Assembly: GCA_900073065.1 (NCBI GenBank)
Contig: FJOG01000059.1
Span: forward strand, 39,825-86,599
Reading direction: 5' to 3'
Length of the DNA: 46,775 bases
Source: Phialocephala subalpina
Lineage: Eukaryota > Ascomycota > Leotiomycetes > Helotiales > Mollisiaceae
Shown here: piece after piece, positions 30,975 through 42,700 of the stretch
How the letters are laid out: each line of letters starts with the position of its first letter
How positions within the stretch are numbered: the stretch's first letter is position 1
Translations under genes and position numbers: made by a program
Notes under the pieces: generated by a model
Database searches by the model: none
What the model was told of the DNA's origin: nothing
What the model saw: only the letters and a program-made list of their open reading frames with translations

Positions 30975-33177
30975 ATGGATCGATGCAAACTCTGCAATAA
31001 CCTCAAAAAGAAAGATGAAGATGATGTTCGTGCAGCCTTCGACTTCACGCCCGGCCAGCTAGTTGAATCGGCGTCTATCAAAGAGTGTGGCTCATGCATG
31101 ACTATTCTGGAAGGATTATTGTGCTTCGAGGATGAAACCTGGTCTTTTGAAGACGACGTCCGCCTCGTCTACGCGACAGCCTTGGGCGGCAACGATGAGA
31201 CTTTATCCTTGGAATTATACTTCTGTGACGATCGACCGAAACTTCTTCTCGAGTTCCTTTTGAAGGGTGAGGATAATCAAGGTAAGATACCCATGTATTT
31301 TCGCTTTTAGTGTGATGCTCGAGCTACTCACAATACTAGAGTACCCCGCACAACGATTTGCGGCCATAAGAACTCGCAATTCGACCAGTGGCCACCCACT
31401 TTCACACGCTGGCATACGATGGGCAACTTCAGTGCTTGAATCCTGTCTAACCGACCACCTTATGTGCCGCTCAAATCGGCACGTTCTCCTTCCTCGGCGG
31501 GTTCTCGCTTTCGACAGAGCCGGAGACGACGCCATTACAGTTCGAATCCAAGAGAATGACAAGGTATGGGGTAGGTATACTGCTCTAAGTCATTGCTGGG
31601 GCTCGACACAAACGTGCATCACCACTTCTCAAAACCTACAAGAGTTTAAAAAGTCAATACCGTGGACAGCCATGCCAAGGACGTTCCAGGATAGCATCAT
31701 ATACAGCCTGCAACTTGGAGTCCGTCATATTTGGATAGATGCTTTATGCATCATTCAAGATGATCCTGATGATTGGCAAATTGAGTCTAGCAAAATGAGT
31801 GACATTTACCAGAATTCATTCGTTACCTTGGCAGCAACGGCTTCGAAGAACGGCCAAGGAGGGTGCTTCTCATTAGATCTGGATACTGCTTCGCCAAATG
31901 AATATGAACTCGATTCTTGTCTATCACCAACAAGTAGTATCATGGTTCGCGAGAAGATCAAGCATTGGAATGTCCCACCATCTGCCGAGACACTGAAGCA
32001 CCATCCCCTACTTACCCGAGGCTAGACCTTTCAAGAGAGAATTCTCTCACCGCGTGTTCTTCATATCTGCAACCAGGAACTTGTCTGGGAATGCCAAAAT
32101 CGATCAGAATGCGAATGCGGAGGCCATGTCGCCAGATCAAAACAGACGAAATACTTTTCTCGAGTTGTTGAAAAGGCGAGATTCCCGGAGAGTCTGGATG
32201 AAGGCCACCCTATCACCACACCTGAGTCTAATGATTCCGATACACCTGGTGACCCAAGAGAGATGTCAGATCAGTGGCATCATATTGTTGAGCAATATTC
32301 AGCTCTGGGTCTTACGAAAGAGACCGATCGGCTGCCTGCATTATCAGGTCTGGCGCAGCGAACATCTTCGGTCCTGGGACAATATGTCGCAGGCTAATGG
32401 AGCAACACACTCGTCTCTGATCTAATGTAGCGAGTAAACAAGCTTGACATAAATCTTGCGTGACCCACCAACTACATCGGACCCTCCTGGTCCTGGGTGT
32501 CGATCAACGGACCTGTCACTTACTGGGCTGACCTGGATCTCGCCATTGACGAGCACTTGAAAGAGGTTAATAGGGCAGAAGCCGAATTGAAACGAGGGAC
32601 TGTGTTCAGCACAGAATTCAATTCTCACATTCTCCGCATGAACTACAAAAAGCAAGCAGTACGTCGAGCAGGATCGGTCAATTTCAAATCCTCCGAATTT
32701 GTCTTCCATCCCTTCGGCCACCTTATCAAGTCAGCCGGCAAGAACCCGTTCGGATCTATCTCCTCGGGGACACTTGTCCTAGAGCGACATATTCAGGCCG
32801 CGAATCTGAGATACGTTTATACCCGGCAGGGCTACGGTTCAGGCCTTCCACTCACATCTGATCGCCGAGAAGTCGATAAACTGAAATACAACTTATCGAC
32901 TGGCCTTGCTAAACTATCATTTTTTGCCGACTATGTGTTGTGTCACGAAGGGCCACATCACATAAAAGAAAATGAGATACTTTACATAATAGCACTGCAT
33001 CCTGATGTGTGTTTGGTATTGAAGAGAGTCTCGTGGGAAGGGGGCACGGGTGGTAATGACTTGCTGTTCTCGACCTATAAAAGAGTGGGCATTATTAGAC
33101 AGCCGGGATCATTTCTGGATATGTATATGCTTGATTGGATGGCTGGTTCAAAGAAAGAGTTGATCATGATTAACTGA
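30975..33177 (+). pseudogene. HET-domain pseudogene with four nonsense codons
   Basis: Exon 1 (30975-31281) begins MDRCKLCNNLKKKDEDDV; the intron (31282-31339) is GTAAGA...ACTAG; the remaining exon (31340-33177) is one frame interrupted by TAG (32023), TAA (32395), TAG (32428) and TGA (32461). The HET domain is well preserved: YTALSHCWGSTQTC, MPRTFQDSIIYSLQLG, IWIDALCIIQDDPDDW and YQNSFVTLAATASKN. The first stop replaces the Trp of LLTRGWTFQERIL by TGG-to-TAG. After the last one GPSWSWVSINGP follows, so the gene is full length. There is no frameshift. Two stops fit TGG-to-TAG/TGA changes and the third and fourth CGA- or TGG-derived changes, as RIP would produce. It belongs to the same class as the intact minus-strand HET gene at 13.4 kb. 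Confidence 0.8.
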
Positions 33178-33901
33178 GGGTGGCTTTTTAACCATACAGG
33201 AAGAAGCCTCTGGCCTCTTTGGCCCTCATTAGTCAACTCCGGTATGTTGCACGTCGCAAAAAGGGCATTAATGCAAGCAGGAGGGCAAAATTGGGCGTCA
33301 AATCGCCCTCATATTACACCTCCACCAAACTACTCCATTTTGTGTGCACGAGGCTGTGGATTCGCTCCTTGGAAACAAGCGAGCAGATTGTGGAGTCGAA
33401 GTGGAGAGACTTGAGGGACCTTGTTGCAAGTCGCAAAAAGGGTATTCATCGAGGGCGGCCAGTGAGAAGCTGCCAGGTTGAGGGCGAGGAGCGGTATGGG
33501 GGCCCAATGTAGGACGAGACTGGTCGAAAAAGGAAGGCTGCATGGAGGTGCGTTTAGGCGCACAACCATCTCAGATACTTTCGCAGCTCGTCTGAAACTT
33601 TAAGATAAGGAGGCGCACGATGAATACTAAGCTGGGATGACCATTCGAGAGTGTTACTATATAGCTGCAGATGGCATGTTGTCGAGTTGACGACTAGTGG
33701 TGCCGTGCCCTTCGGCCCCTTGCCCGCCTCTGTGATTTCCTTATCTTTCACGGAGGACAAACAATCGCACTATCTTCTACTTTGCGATGATAAGCTAGGA
33801 GTTCTTTTCCAACAATTACTTGGCCTTAGCCTGCTTGCTTGTAACGCTAGGCATGGAGACTGACCTCGTTCTCACCGTCGCCGAGTTATGGCATCGGGCA
33901 G
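33178..33901. other. Gap with short direct repeat
   Basis: No recognisable gene. GTTGCACGTCGCAAAAAGGG at 33246 recurs as GTTGCAAGTCGCAAAAAGGG at 33423 (24-bp units, two mismatches, 177 bp apart). Confidence 0.4.
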
Positions 33902-34560
33902 GTGCATGTTTGCCTGGTCCAGGCGAAGCAGTCGTGCTACAACTTCGCTCATCATGGTCTCCTGATGAAGTACGTATGTGCTGTAACGTGTCTACGAGGA
34001 TGTACTGGAATTATTCTCTCCATGTCCCTATTTCTAGATTTCCTCGACATACTTTCTACGACCAGAAATATTTCGCAAGGGCGACGTTCCCCAAATCATG
34101 GCACAGAAGCAGAGAAATTTTGCTGCGAACGAGTTCTGTCAGGAACTTCCCTTCCCTGCAGGCATGCAGGTGGAAAGAGTACCCCTCACCCCTTGGATAT
34201 CGAAAACATGGTTCGGGAGTTGCGCGAAGAGAGCATGAGCCGAATTCGAATTACTGGACCCGCTGACGATCATGAACGTTTGCAAAAAATGAAGAAATGA
34301 ATGCAACTAATGAGTTTAGGATTCCTTGGCGAAGATGCGCCCTTGGAGGAGGATTATCTGAGAGAGAATGATCCGTTCTGCAACGGAGTCATAGATACCC
34401 AGCTCGCCGGACGCTATACGAAGTGCTGAGTTTCGAAGAGTACCCACGGATTGACTCCCTCCTACTCATGGTAGCTGTCCATTACAACATGAGCATGGAC
34501 CGAGGAGGTGTGTCATCGACGCTTTACGAGGAATGTCATGGCGGGGGGGGGGGATTTACA
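33902..34560 (+). pseudogene. Decayed gene of unknown family
   Basis: A frame to 34300 ends HPLDIENMVRELREES, RIRITGPADDHERLQKMKK, TGA; the same frame then continues MQLMSLGFLGEDAPLEEDYL, RENDPFCNGVIDTQLAGRYTK to 34428. A shifted frame continues VLSFEEYPRIDSLLLMVAVH, YNMSMDRGGVSSTLYEECH up to the G run at 34543. The three pieces are consecutive and coding-like, so this is one gene broken by a nonsense codon (TGA, fitting CGA) and a frameshift. I do not recognise the family. The 5' part is unclear and its start is not identified. An acidic, alpha-helical protein is suggested by composition only. Confidence 0.45.
34543..34553. repeat. 11-G homopolymer
   Basis: Eleven consecutive G, the longest such run in the window, lies at the point where the coding-like frame of the relic to the left becomes unreadable. 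Run length may be mis-assembled. Confidence 0.7.
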
Positions 34561-35837
34561 TTTCAGATTGTTTAATGGATTGGAACTGTTCGACGTCTTT
34601 GAAAAAGCAAGTAGCGCCAGAAAGCAACCGAGCAGGTAAAGCTGCAAGGAGGAAAATCAACTGTTCAAACAAGGTGATCAGAGCCACAACTCTGCAGCAT
34701 CCGATAACTATGTAGAACTTTAAAGTTTCGGATTCTCATGCCTTACTCCGTGTCTCTTCTATAACCCATGCATTGTATGGAGTGTGTAGGCAGAACGTTT
34801 CGGTCTTCAACTGCGCATGTCGCATGCGTGCACTGAGCTCGGTATTGATCGGATGGAAATGAGGATCGAGACATGTGAGAAGGGTTTGACCCGGTAGTTC
34901 GTATTACATGGTTCAACGCCAGCAGTGGCACTCTCCCAGCGACTACGGATCCGACCGCCAGATGTATCTCAACGAGTGCTTTTTACATCCGACTTTCCTT
35001 GGTGTCTAACTTCGGCGGACTTCTCTGGGGGTTCTTTGAGCATGCCAAGGGTCCTGTGTTGAGCAGTATCTCACAGACGGAGGAATGGTGTCAGGTCTCG
35101 TGTGGTTCGAAGGTTCTTTCGGAAGAGCTTGAGAGTTCTGGAGAGTCGAGAGGTTCGTGATTGTCGAAATTGTCCAGGGGAATCGTATCGTGAGCTTATG
35201 ATTGCTTCGCAGACTGTTATAGAGTGCATTGAATGGTATCTGAACTGCCCGCCATACTCTGCACTGAAACTGAGAGACCGTGCTAGCTTAAGGAGGAGCA
35301 GACGCGGCGCGATCGCTCGTCGCTGAAAGTCAAAATTGAGATTCTGCCATTTCTCACCGCATTCATCAGTCTCGTCTTCTCCTCTAAGCCCCCGCCATTC
35401 TTCCTCCAACCTACAATTCTATGTTCAACCTCGAAATCTGGCCCAAATTTTGAGCATCGAAATACGAAACAGCCCCCAAGGTCAATGAAGATATCGAAAC
35501 AATGATTCTCAAAGCGGACATCCGATGCTACTGGCGTCGATGAGTTGTCGGTTTTAGCAAGCACTGATGCTATTTTATGCCCTTGCTCTTCCAGTACTTT
35601 GCAGTCGTTTCCTCGTCTCCATTCTGTTGAGATACTTTATTGGATTCAATGCTGTGGTTCTTGTTGCCCAGAGATGAGCTTGAAGCGAGACGAATTGAAT
35701 TGCAAAATGATCTAAAAATTGGAAAGCATGCCGAGCCTCACTGACGCCCAAGTCACTCCGTGCGGTATTGTATTCCAAGCAAGCGGTTGATATTTCTTGC
35801 TGCGCGAGAGAAAACTCCTAGAGTTTGGAGAATGGAA
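34561..35837. other. Gap with possible unrecognised coding fragments
   Basis: A plus frame from about 34888 to 35160 reads FNASSGTLPATTDPTARCIS and NFGGLLWGFFEHAKGPVLSS with coding-like composition but no recognised family or start. The remainder shows nothing I can support. Likely another relic. Confidence 0.25.
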
Positions 35838-36263
35838 TCAAGCCTTAAACAGTCTCTTCGAAGACACAAACCCACAACCCGTCTTCCCGAACCCCGTCGA
35901 GGCATCCACACCAGAACAAATACCAGAAGGTCCCGCACAATCAGCCCCATTCAAGCATCCTCCTCCGATAAATTGTGCACCGACACCATTCCCAACATTC
36001 GGAGCTCCTGAGGGATCGATAATTGGACCAGTGCTCGGCCCTGTTGTTGCCGGACCATGTCCCGAAGGGAAGCCACAGCCTGTCTTGCCTAGTGATGTGG
36101 AAGTGTCGACTGTCGAGCAGATTCCTGTGGGATTGGCGCAACACTGAGTCGCGCAATCGGAATCTTGGATGCATTGCCCTCCGATAAACTGCCCACCGAC
36201 GTCATTGCCGACGTTGATACCGCCCGAGGGGTCGAATGGTGGTTGTGCGGAAGCAATAATCAC
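35838..36263 (-). CDS. Secreted cysteine-rich protein with tandem duplicated domain (BAS2-like), start unresolved
   Basis: The frame carries two copies of one module: NVGNDVGGQFIGGQCIQDSD then QCCANPTGICS and LGKTGCGF, and NVGNGVGAQFIGGGCLNGAD then GPSGICS and FGKTGCGF. It resembles small secreted proteins of the type called biotrophy-associated secreted protein 2 in rice blast (remembered). The second copy lacks the TQCC segment of the first, so two cysteines are missing (in-frame deletion). Upstream, PLVVIIASAQPPFDPSGG is the end of a signal peptide, but no in-frame ATG is directly upstream: an ATG at 36308 is followed by TAA at 36299. Either an upstream exon is spliced on (GTGAGA...CTAACAG, ending near 36277) or the start is destroyed. 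The C-terminus runs into SSKRLFKA. Confidence 0.5.
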   Translation of the reverse strand: MIIASAQPPFDPSGGINVGNDVGGQFIGGQCIQDSDCATQCCANPTGICSTVDTSTSLGKTGCGFPSGHGPATTGPSTGPIIDPSGAPNVGNGVGAQFIGGGCLNGADCAGPSGICSGVDASTGFGKTGCGFVSSKRLFKA

Positions 36264-36308
36264 GACTAGAGGAGCTGTTAGGTGACTTGTTGGGGATTAT
36301 GGAAGCAT

Positions 36309-37509
36309 GAATGATGTACAGGCAAGGCCATTGATGATTGTGAAGGCTCTCACCCTGTAGGCAGGGAAGTTTGAAAGTACTGGCTTGTTGGCGACGACGT
36401 GCGTTTGACTGAATTACAAGGTAGGTGCTGGCCTTGCCGAATTTTAATGCTGACTTTGGAAGGGAAGGAAAGGTAGAATTTGCTACAACATTTTGCTGCT
36501 TGACAAGAGAGATTACATGCATAGAGACGAGCCCAAGTTGTCCTTATACGATACCCTCAATCCTTCGACAGATGACCTCTTTGCCCAGGAAGCAGAAATG
36601 TTGGGATATGGAAGCATACGATTCGAGATCGTGACTTTTGAACTCTGCGCGGGTCCATTGGTAGTTTTTGCTTCAAGACGAGACAATTTCAAAGGTGGCA
36701 TCTGAGTCAAGAGCTCATTGAAGGAGTATAGTGGAGAAGAAAGCCTCTTCTGGACCCAAATAAGGCTCATATCAGATCGAGATTCGACCCAAAGCCACGA
36801 ATCGAACGCAACGCGCGCCAACGAGTCACAATCACGATTCACTCATCCCGAAGCAGAAGCCCACTTCATCTTAGTTATCAAGGCACGTTCCAAAGGCTCA
36901 CTGCTGACAGCCCAACGGCGTCCCGTATTTTGTGGCGCTCGGGCCGAGACGACACGACACAGCCGAACCACGAATCCGAGGGCAAGGATGGGGTTTACGA
37001 GTGACGTTGCCGGACCCGAGACGCTAGAGCAGACACTGGGAATGAGGCGCATTGTTGGATTAAGGTTATTGGTGTTAAGGTTTGGGTTGTGGCCCTTGGG
37101 ATGACCGGCGTTAATCATAAGGTTAAGCGGGGCCGAAAAGGGGGATCGGCGCGCGGCAATTTTGAGAGCCTCATTGATGCTTTTTCCGAGTGTGGGATAG
37201 CTTGAGTACCAATGGTAGCTTAAGAAAGCTACGTCGGATTTGTTGGTTGGGCACGTTGTTGGAAATTTTGTTCTCAGCTCCATGCTAGGTTATGTGAAAT
37301 TCAAGTGGCAAGCAAGTTTTCGCGGGACTTGCCTACTTGAACGAGCCTCGCGATATCACATAAACCAAAAATTCAGGTGTTTTGCCTTTTCAGTCTGTGC
37401 TACATATGTTCTCGAAGCTCTCAAGGCTATTTACAACCATCTCCATCCTTCCCATCGTCCCACCCTATCGTTGCATCAACCCCACATCTAACCACTTCAC
37501 ACCGTCATC
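36309..37509. other. Gap without recognisable gene
   Basis: A minus frame at 37283-36843 is open for 146 codons but resembles no family and is rich in charged and low-complexity residues. Nothing else is supported. The right part is the 3' flank of the GH131 gene. Confidence 0.35.
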
Positions 37510-38546
37510 TCACGGCTTGAGACTAATGCACCCAGTCGCACTACTATCCTCTTCAAAAATACCTCCAAAGATGACACCTTCATTTATACCTCCTTCTTGG
37601 AATCCACTCTTCGTAATATCGCTCCCGCCACCAGTAGGTTTCTTCAAGATCCCAAAATGGTATTCGCCTTGTCCGCTCACATCATTTTTGACTGCTTTGC
37701 TGACCGAAGTCAGTGAATCATTATTCTTCGAATAATAGACTTGTGTTGTCCTATTTCTTCTCATCAATATCGTCTGCTCTAGTGAGAAAGGAGGGGCTGG
37801 GGTGAGAAAAGGGATAAAGGAGGACAAACCCCGCGTTGAAATTCAACGTAATCCCAAAATTATGCCAAACGCCCGGCGTGAATTTCGTCGAGTAAAGCAG
37901 CGGAATAGGTTTAGAATTAACATTCCCCACCACCATCAAACTATCCTTATCAACCCCATTCGGGTTCCCTCCTATGATGCTTCCATATTTCAACACCACC
38001 TGATTCGTACTATAATCATTCGACTCTAAGAAGAAGAGCTGATATTCATGCGAGGAATTGAGGGGTTTGAGAGTATCTTTTTGGACAGAGAAATGGATTG
38101 TTTTGACGCCGGTGGTGGAGAGGTCAGTTCCGGAGTTTGAGGAAGGCATTAGTTCGGAGCGGCGGAAGCCGGTTTGGGATTGGAAGATTGAGGTAGGGGA
38201 GATGGTTACTTCGAGGGCTTTGGTGCCGTTGGCGTCGAACTTTGGGGTCGTTAGTTCCACGGGGTAAGGAGGAGATGAAGGGACTTACAAGGGAGGAGTT
38301 CACGATGGGGAATTGGAGGATGGAACTCCATTTTTGGTCTGCGTTGGAATTAGGAAATGTTTCAAAAGAGGAGCGGCGGGGACTTACTGCCCCCAATGAC
38401 ATATTGTGGGTTGAAGGGACTGGCGCTCGTATCGAAGGTGTCGAGAGTGGCGGCTTGGGGAATGCGTCCATCAAACTGCAAAGGACATTTCTGCGCAGTT
38501 GAAACAGCTGCCAAGCAAGGATAGAGAGAAGAGTGAGTGCTCCCAT
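37510..38546 (-). CDS. Glycoside hydrolase family 131 protein, frameshift in signal peptide
   Basis: Four exons: 38546-38388, 38338-38289, 38239-37830 and 37750-37510, with GT-AG introns of 49, 49 and 79 nt. GH131 enzymes are secreted beta-glucanases (beta-1,3/1,4/1,6) of fungi. Motifs in order are KCPLQFDGRIPQAATLDTFD, FNPQYVIGG, FQSQTGFRRSELMPSS, TTGVKTIHFSVQKD, SHEYQLFFLESNDYSTNQVV, GVWHNFGITLNF, GQGEYHFGILKKPTG and NEGVIFGGIFEEDSS. The start MGALTLLSILA at 38546 opens a signal peptide, but the frame runs off one base before the rest; adding one base near ATCCTTGC would give ...LSILALAAVSTAQKCP. Exon 1 (159 nt) has the wrong phase by one. So either one base is missing in the sequence or the gene is dead. 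The remainder is intact. Confidence 0.8.
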
Positions 38547-39784
38547 GGTTGGTCAATTGAGCTTGAAGGATATGAAACAAGAGGAAACGCGAGAAGGAGA
38601 CAAGAATGAATAAAACTTGATCGAGCTCTTGAGAAAATGGAAACGTGTACAATAAGAAGTCATCATGTCTGCTGCGTTTAAGCCGCGTTAGTATATGAAA
38701 CTTTTGACGTGATCGGCCACAATGTGGGGAAATAAGGTTGAAGTTTTCAGGCTGAAGGCCGCTTCGGAAACAGCCCCCTTCCCAGCCGAGAGCTAGCGGT
38801 GCCCACACGTGACCCGCGTTCGACCTTTGATCTTTTTTCTTCCCTTTGAGTTCCTCTCGTAGAATAATCATCTATCCTCCCAAGTCATGGTGATATACAA
38901 TCACCAACAAGGTCCGTATCGAAATGCGTGTTTTGTGCGAAAAGCAACATCTGACTTCCGAGTCATTTTTGCCGCCAAGACTTAAGATTTCCCCCGCCTG
39001 GGTGATCAAGTTGACGCAAATCCAAATTAGATAGTATTAATAAGATACCCAAACTTTCTAGGGCACGATAGATGAGTCTTCGGGACTTCAACGATCGTCC
39101 CGCTTTCAAATCACTACATATGCCGGACATTTAGGTTTATGCAGGATAACTCACGTGACTATATGAACAAAAGTGCTCCCCATCTTCATGAAGCAAGGAC
39201 TCATACTGCTCCAATCTCAATACCACCAAACAGTTCCACAACAGACACCGAAAACCCCTCGAGCTGCCAAGAAGTTCAGAGATTGGTAGATGGTGCCCAG
39301 GAGTAAGCGAAACAAAAGGGGCTTCGGCAATGAGGGAGGAATGCTCTCAAAATCCCTCAAGGTCGCCACAACGTAGATATAAGAAGATTTCGGGCTCCTT
39401 CCAGTATCACAGAAACTCTCTCCTTCGGCCACCTCGTCCCTTCCCTCGTACAAGGTTCTTCCCACAGGTCGTACCACGTGACACTACAGCTAGCAGGGGT
39501 GCGTGTCGTTGCGCTGTTTGTGCGGTTTTGCGATCTTTTCGCGGTGTCGCCACCAAAATATCGACATCATGACCAACAACAGCGAATGAAGGTGGCCTGC
39601 ATTGCAAATCATATGTGAGTAGTGAATTCGGGGTTTCTACATAGTTCTCCTTCTTGCAGGTTCTGAGAAGCTCTCCTTCATTCAAATATCGCGTTCCTTC
39701 CCATTTTGCCACAACTTCGAGCGCATCATCGCATACAAAACCCCAACGGAAGCAAGCATCCTCGTCCCAAAGTACTTCATCAAC
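38547..39784. other. Divergent promoter region between GH131 and copper ATPase genes
   Basis: A 1.2-kb intergenic region. Three CACGTG E-boxes occur at 38806-38811, 39152-39157 (within palindrome TCACGTGA) and 39475-39480. No gene frame is supported; a minus frame at 39793-39407 lacks family resemblance. Confidence 0.4.
39152..39480. promoter_or_regulatory. CACGTG E-box pair upstream of the copper ATPase gene
   Basis: CACGTG at 39152-39157 and 39475-39480 are perfect binding cores for fungal bHLH factors such as SREBP-, Cbf1- or Pho4-type regulators. They lie about 630 and 305 bp upstream of the ATG at 39785. Which factor, if any, binds is unknown. Confidence 0.3.
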
Positions 39785-42700
39785 ATGGCACAATCTACGA
39801 GCAGAACGCGACCACAGTTGATCACAAGCTCGTTCCTCATATCCAATCTACATTGTCCCTCGTGTGTCTCTCACATTGAAGATACCCTCTTTGCCCTAGA
39901 TCCGCGACCCAGCACCGTTTCGCCCTCCCTCCTGACGTCCTGGGTTACTGTCCAACATGACGAATCGCTGTCTTTGATAGATATTTGCGATGCGCTGGAA
40001 AACGCAGGTTTCGATATTTCCGACCTTACATCCGAAAGTAAGGATGGACACTGCATCGCCGGGACGTCGCATACAGGCTCAGATGGGGAGATTGGCTATT
40101 TGGATCGTCTCCTCCACACCTTTCGGCCCGAGGAAGAGTGCGCATCTAACGGCAAACTTACTACGCGACACCTCCAGAATTGCGAAGCCTGTCGTCTGGA
40201 GGCTTTGGGCAAGAATGGCATCGATACAAAATCCCCGCAGCCACCTTCGTCATCAGAGAAGGGGAAAGGAAAGGCAGCCATGGAGTCCTCTGATGATGAG
40301 AAGGTCCTGCCTCCTTTGGTCACAATCGATTCAGAAGACTCGGTGCAAACATGGCGGGCTTCATTGGCGATTGGAGGGATGACCTGTGCGGTATGTGTAG
40401 GAACGATCACAGAAGAAATGGAGAAAAAGCCATGGGTGAAGAAAGTCACTGTTAACCTTATCTCGAACAGTGCAACCATCGACTTCAATGGTGAGGAGCA
40501 CAAGAACGACATCGTGGAAAGCATCGAGGACATTGGCTATGACGCGACAATCGACACAGTAGTGGATCTCAGAAAATTCGAAAAAGTATCATCGAGAAAT
40601 GCGACGACTCCAAGGACTGTCAGCATCCAGATTGATGGCATGTTTTGTGAGCATTGCCCGACGCGGGTGATCAAGGCAGTTGAAGGGCTTGGCAATGGAA
40701 TCAAGATTGAGCACTCTCCAGATCTCAAGGATCCCATTCTGGGGATCATCTACACGCCTCAGGTGCCGGACTTCACCATCAGGACTATCATGGCTGCCAT
40801 TGCTGCTGCGGATCCCGCCATCGAGCCTGTGATCTATCACCCACCAACGCTAGAAGAAAGATCGAGGAAAATCCATAGGAAGGAGCAACTTCGGATCTTG
40901 ATCAGAGTGCTTCTCACGTTCATCATCGCCATCCCGACACTCATCATCGGCATCATCTACATGAGTCTGGTTTCCGAGCACAATTCAGGCAAGATGTTTC
41001 TCATGGCACCATTACGAGCTGGCGTCAGTCGAGCACAATGGGCACTCTTTATTCTAGCGACACCCGTCTACTTCCTCTGCGCGGATGTATTCCATGTCCG
41101 CGCTTTGAAGGAGCTCGTGTATATGTGGAAGCCTAGAAGCACGACGCCTTTCCTGCAACGGTTCTATCGCTTCGGTAGCATGAACATGCTGATGTCCCTC
41201 GGCACAACGATTGCATACATCTCATCTCTCGCTCAGTTGATCGCTGCGGGTGTTCACCCTCCCTCGAAGCCCGACAACAGCACGTTTTATTTCGACTCGG
41301 TGGTCTTCTTGACTCTCTTCCTTCTCATTGGTCGCCTCATCGAATCGTATAGCAAGTCGAAAACTGGAGATGCGGTCACGATGTTGGGCAAGCTGAGACC
41401 TACCGAAGCACTTCTTGTAGAACAAGGCTCATTCAAGACTGGCGAGGAAATTGTCAACGGCTCCCACGAAAGTCTCAGGTCAGTCAACGTCGACCTTCTC
41501 GAGTACGGCGACATCGTTAAAGTCCTCCATGGAGGCTCTCCACCATGTGACGGAATACTTGTTCAAGGAGAGACAAAGTTTGACGAGTCCAGCCTCACTG
41601 GAGAGTCTAGACTCGTCAAGAAGTCAATCGGTGATGAGGTGTACTCGGGCACAGTCAACAAGGAGTCTGCCGTCTCTATCAAAATCACAGGCGTTGCGGG
41701 GTCATCGATGCTCGATCAGATTGTCAAAGCTGTTCGTGAAGGTCAAACTCGACGTGCGCCGATGGAGCGTATCGCAGATACTTTGACGAGTTATTTCGTT
41801 CCGGTCATCACGCTCATTGCTATCGGGACATGGATCTTCTGGCTTGCGATGGGGACTTCTGGGACACTCCCACGTGACTACATGGACCATGATTCTGGAA
41901 GTTGGGTCGTTTGGGCCCTGCAATTTGCCATCTCAGTCTTCGTCGTTGCCTGTCCTTGTGGTCTTGCTTTGGCTGCACCGACAGCACTGTTCGTCGGAGG
42001 TGGTCTCGCTGCTCAATACGGAATCTTGGTCAAAGGTGGTGGTGAAGCATTCGAGAAAGCCAGCAAGCTTGACTGTGTTGTCTTTGACAAGACCGGAACC
42101 CTTACATTAGGCGGTGAGCCTGTGGTGACCGACTCGGAGGTATTGCCTCTCGACTTGAAGGTCGGCACGGATGGCATGTCAGAGAAGGTGGTCCTGGGAA
42201 TGGTCAGCTCAATCGAGGGCAACAGCAGTCATACACTTGCTAAGGCACTGGTCTCATTCTGCCGGACGAAGGAGACAACACCAATCAACGCCATGAACGT
42301 CGAAGAAATTGCAGGCAAAGGCATGAAAGGAAAATTCAGCAGTGCCACTAACGACGAGTTCGCATTGATCATCGGCAACGAAGCCCTCATCTCAGACAAC
42401 AGCGTTACCATCCCCTCATCCGCTCTCGCTTCCCTCAGCAAATGGAAGTCCGAAGGCCGTTCAGTCGCCCTAGCAGCCATCAAGTCGTCCACCAGCACCT
42501 ACCAACTCGCCGCCATCTTCGCGATCTCCGACCCCATCCGCCCCGAAGCACCACGCATCATCGCCGCCCTCCAAAAGCGTGGGACAGACGTCTGGATGCT
42601 TTCAGGAGACAACCAAATTACAGCCAATGCTATCGGCTCCCAAGTCGGCATCCCCTCTAGCAACATCATCGCTGGTGTTCTGCCAAGTCAGAAAGCAGAG

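Noticed and set aside
36843..37283. 146-codon minus-strand frame
   Set aside because: No recognisable domain, low-complexity composition and no splice or promoter context; treated as chance.
38362..38871. ATG at 38871 as an upstream start in frame with GH131
   Set aside because: It would add about 110 residues with no signal peptide and no family resemblance; the ATG at 38546 with a signal peptide is the natural start despite the frameshift.
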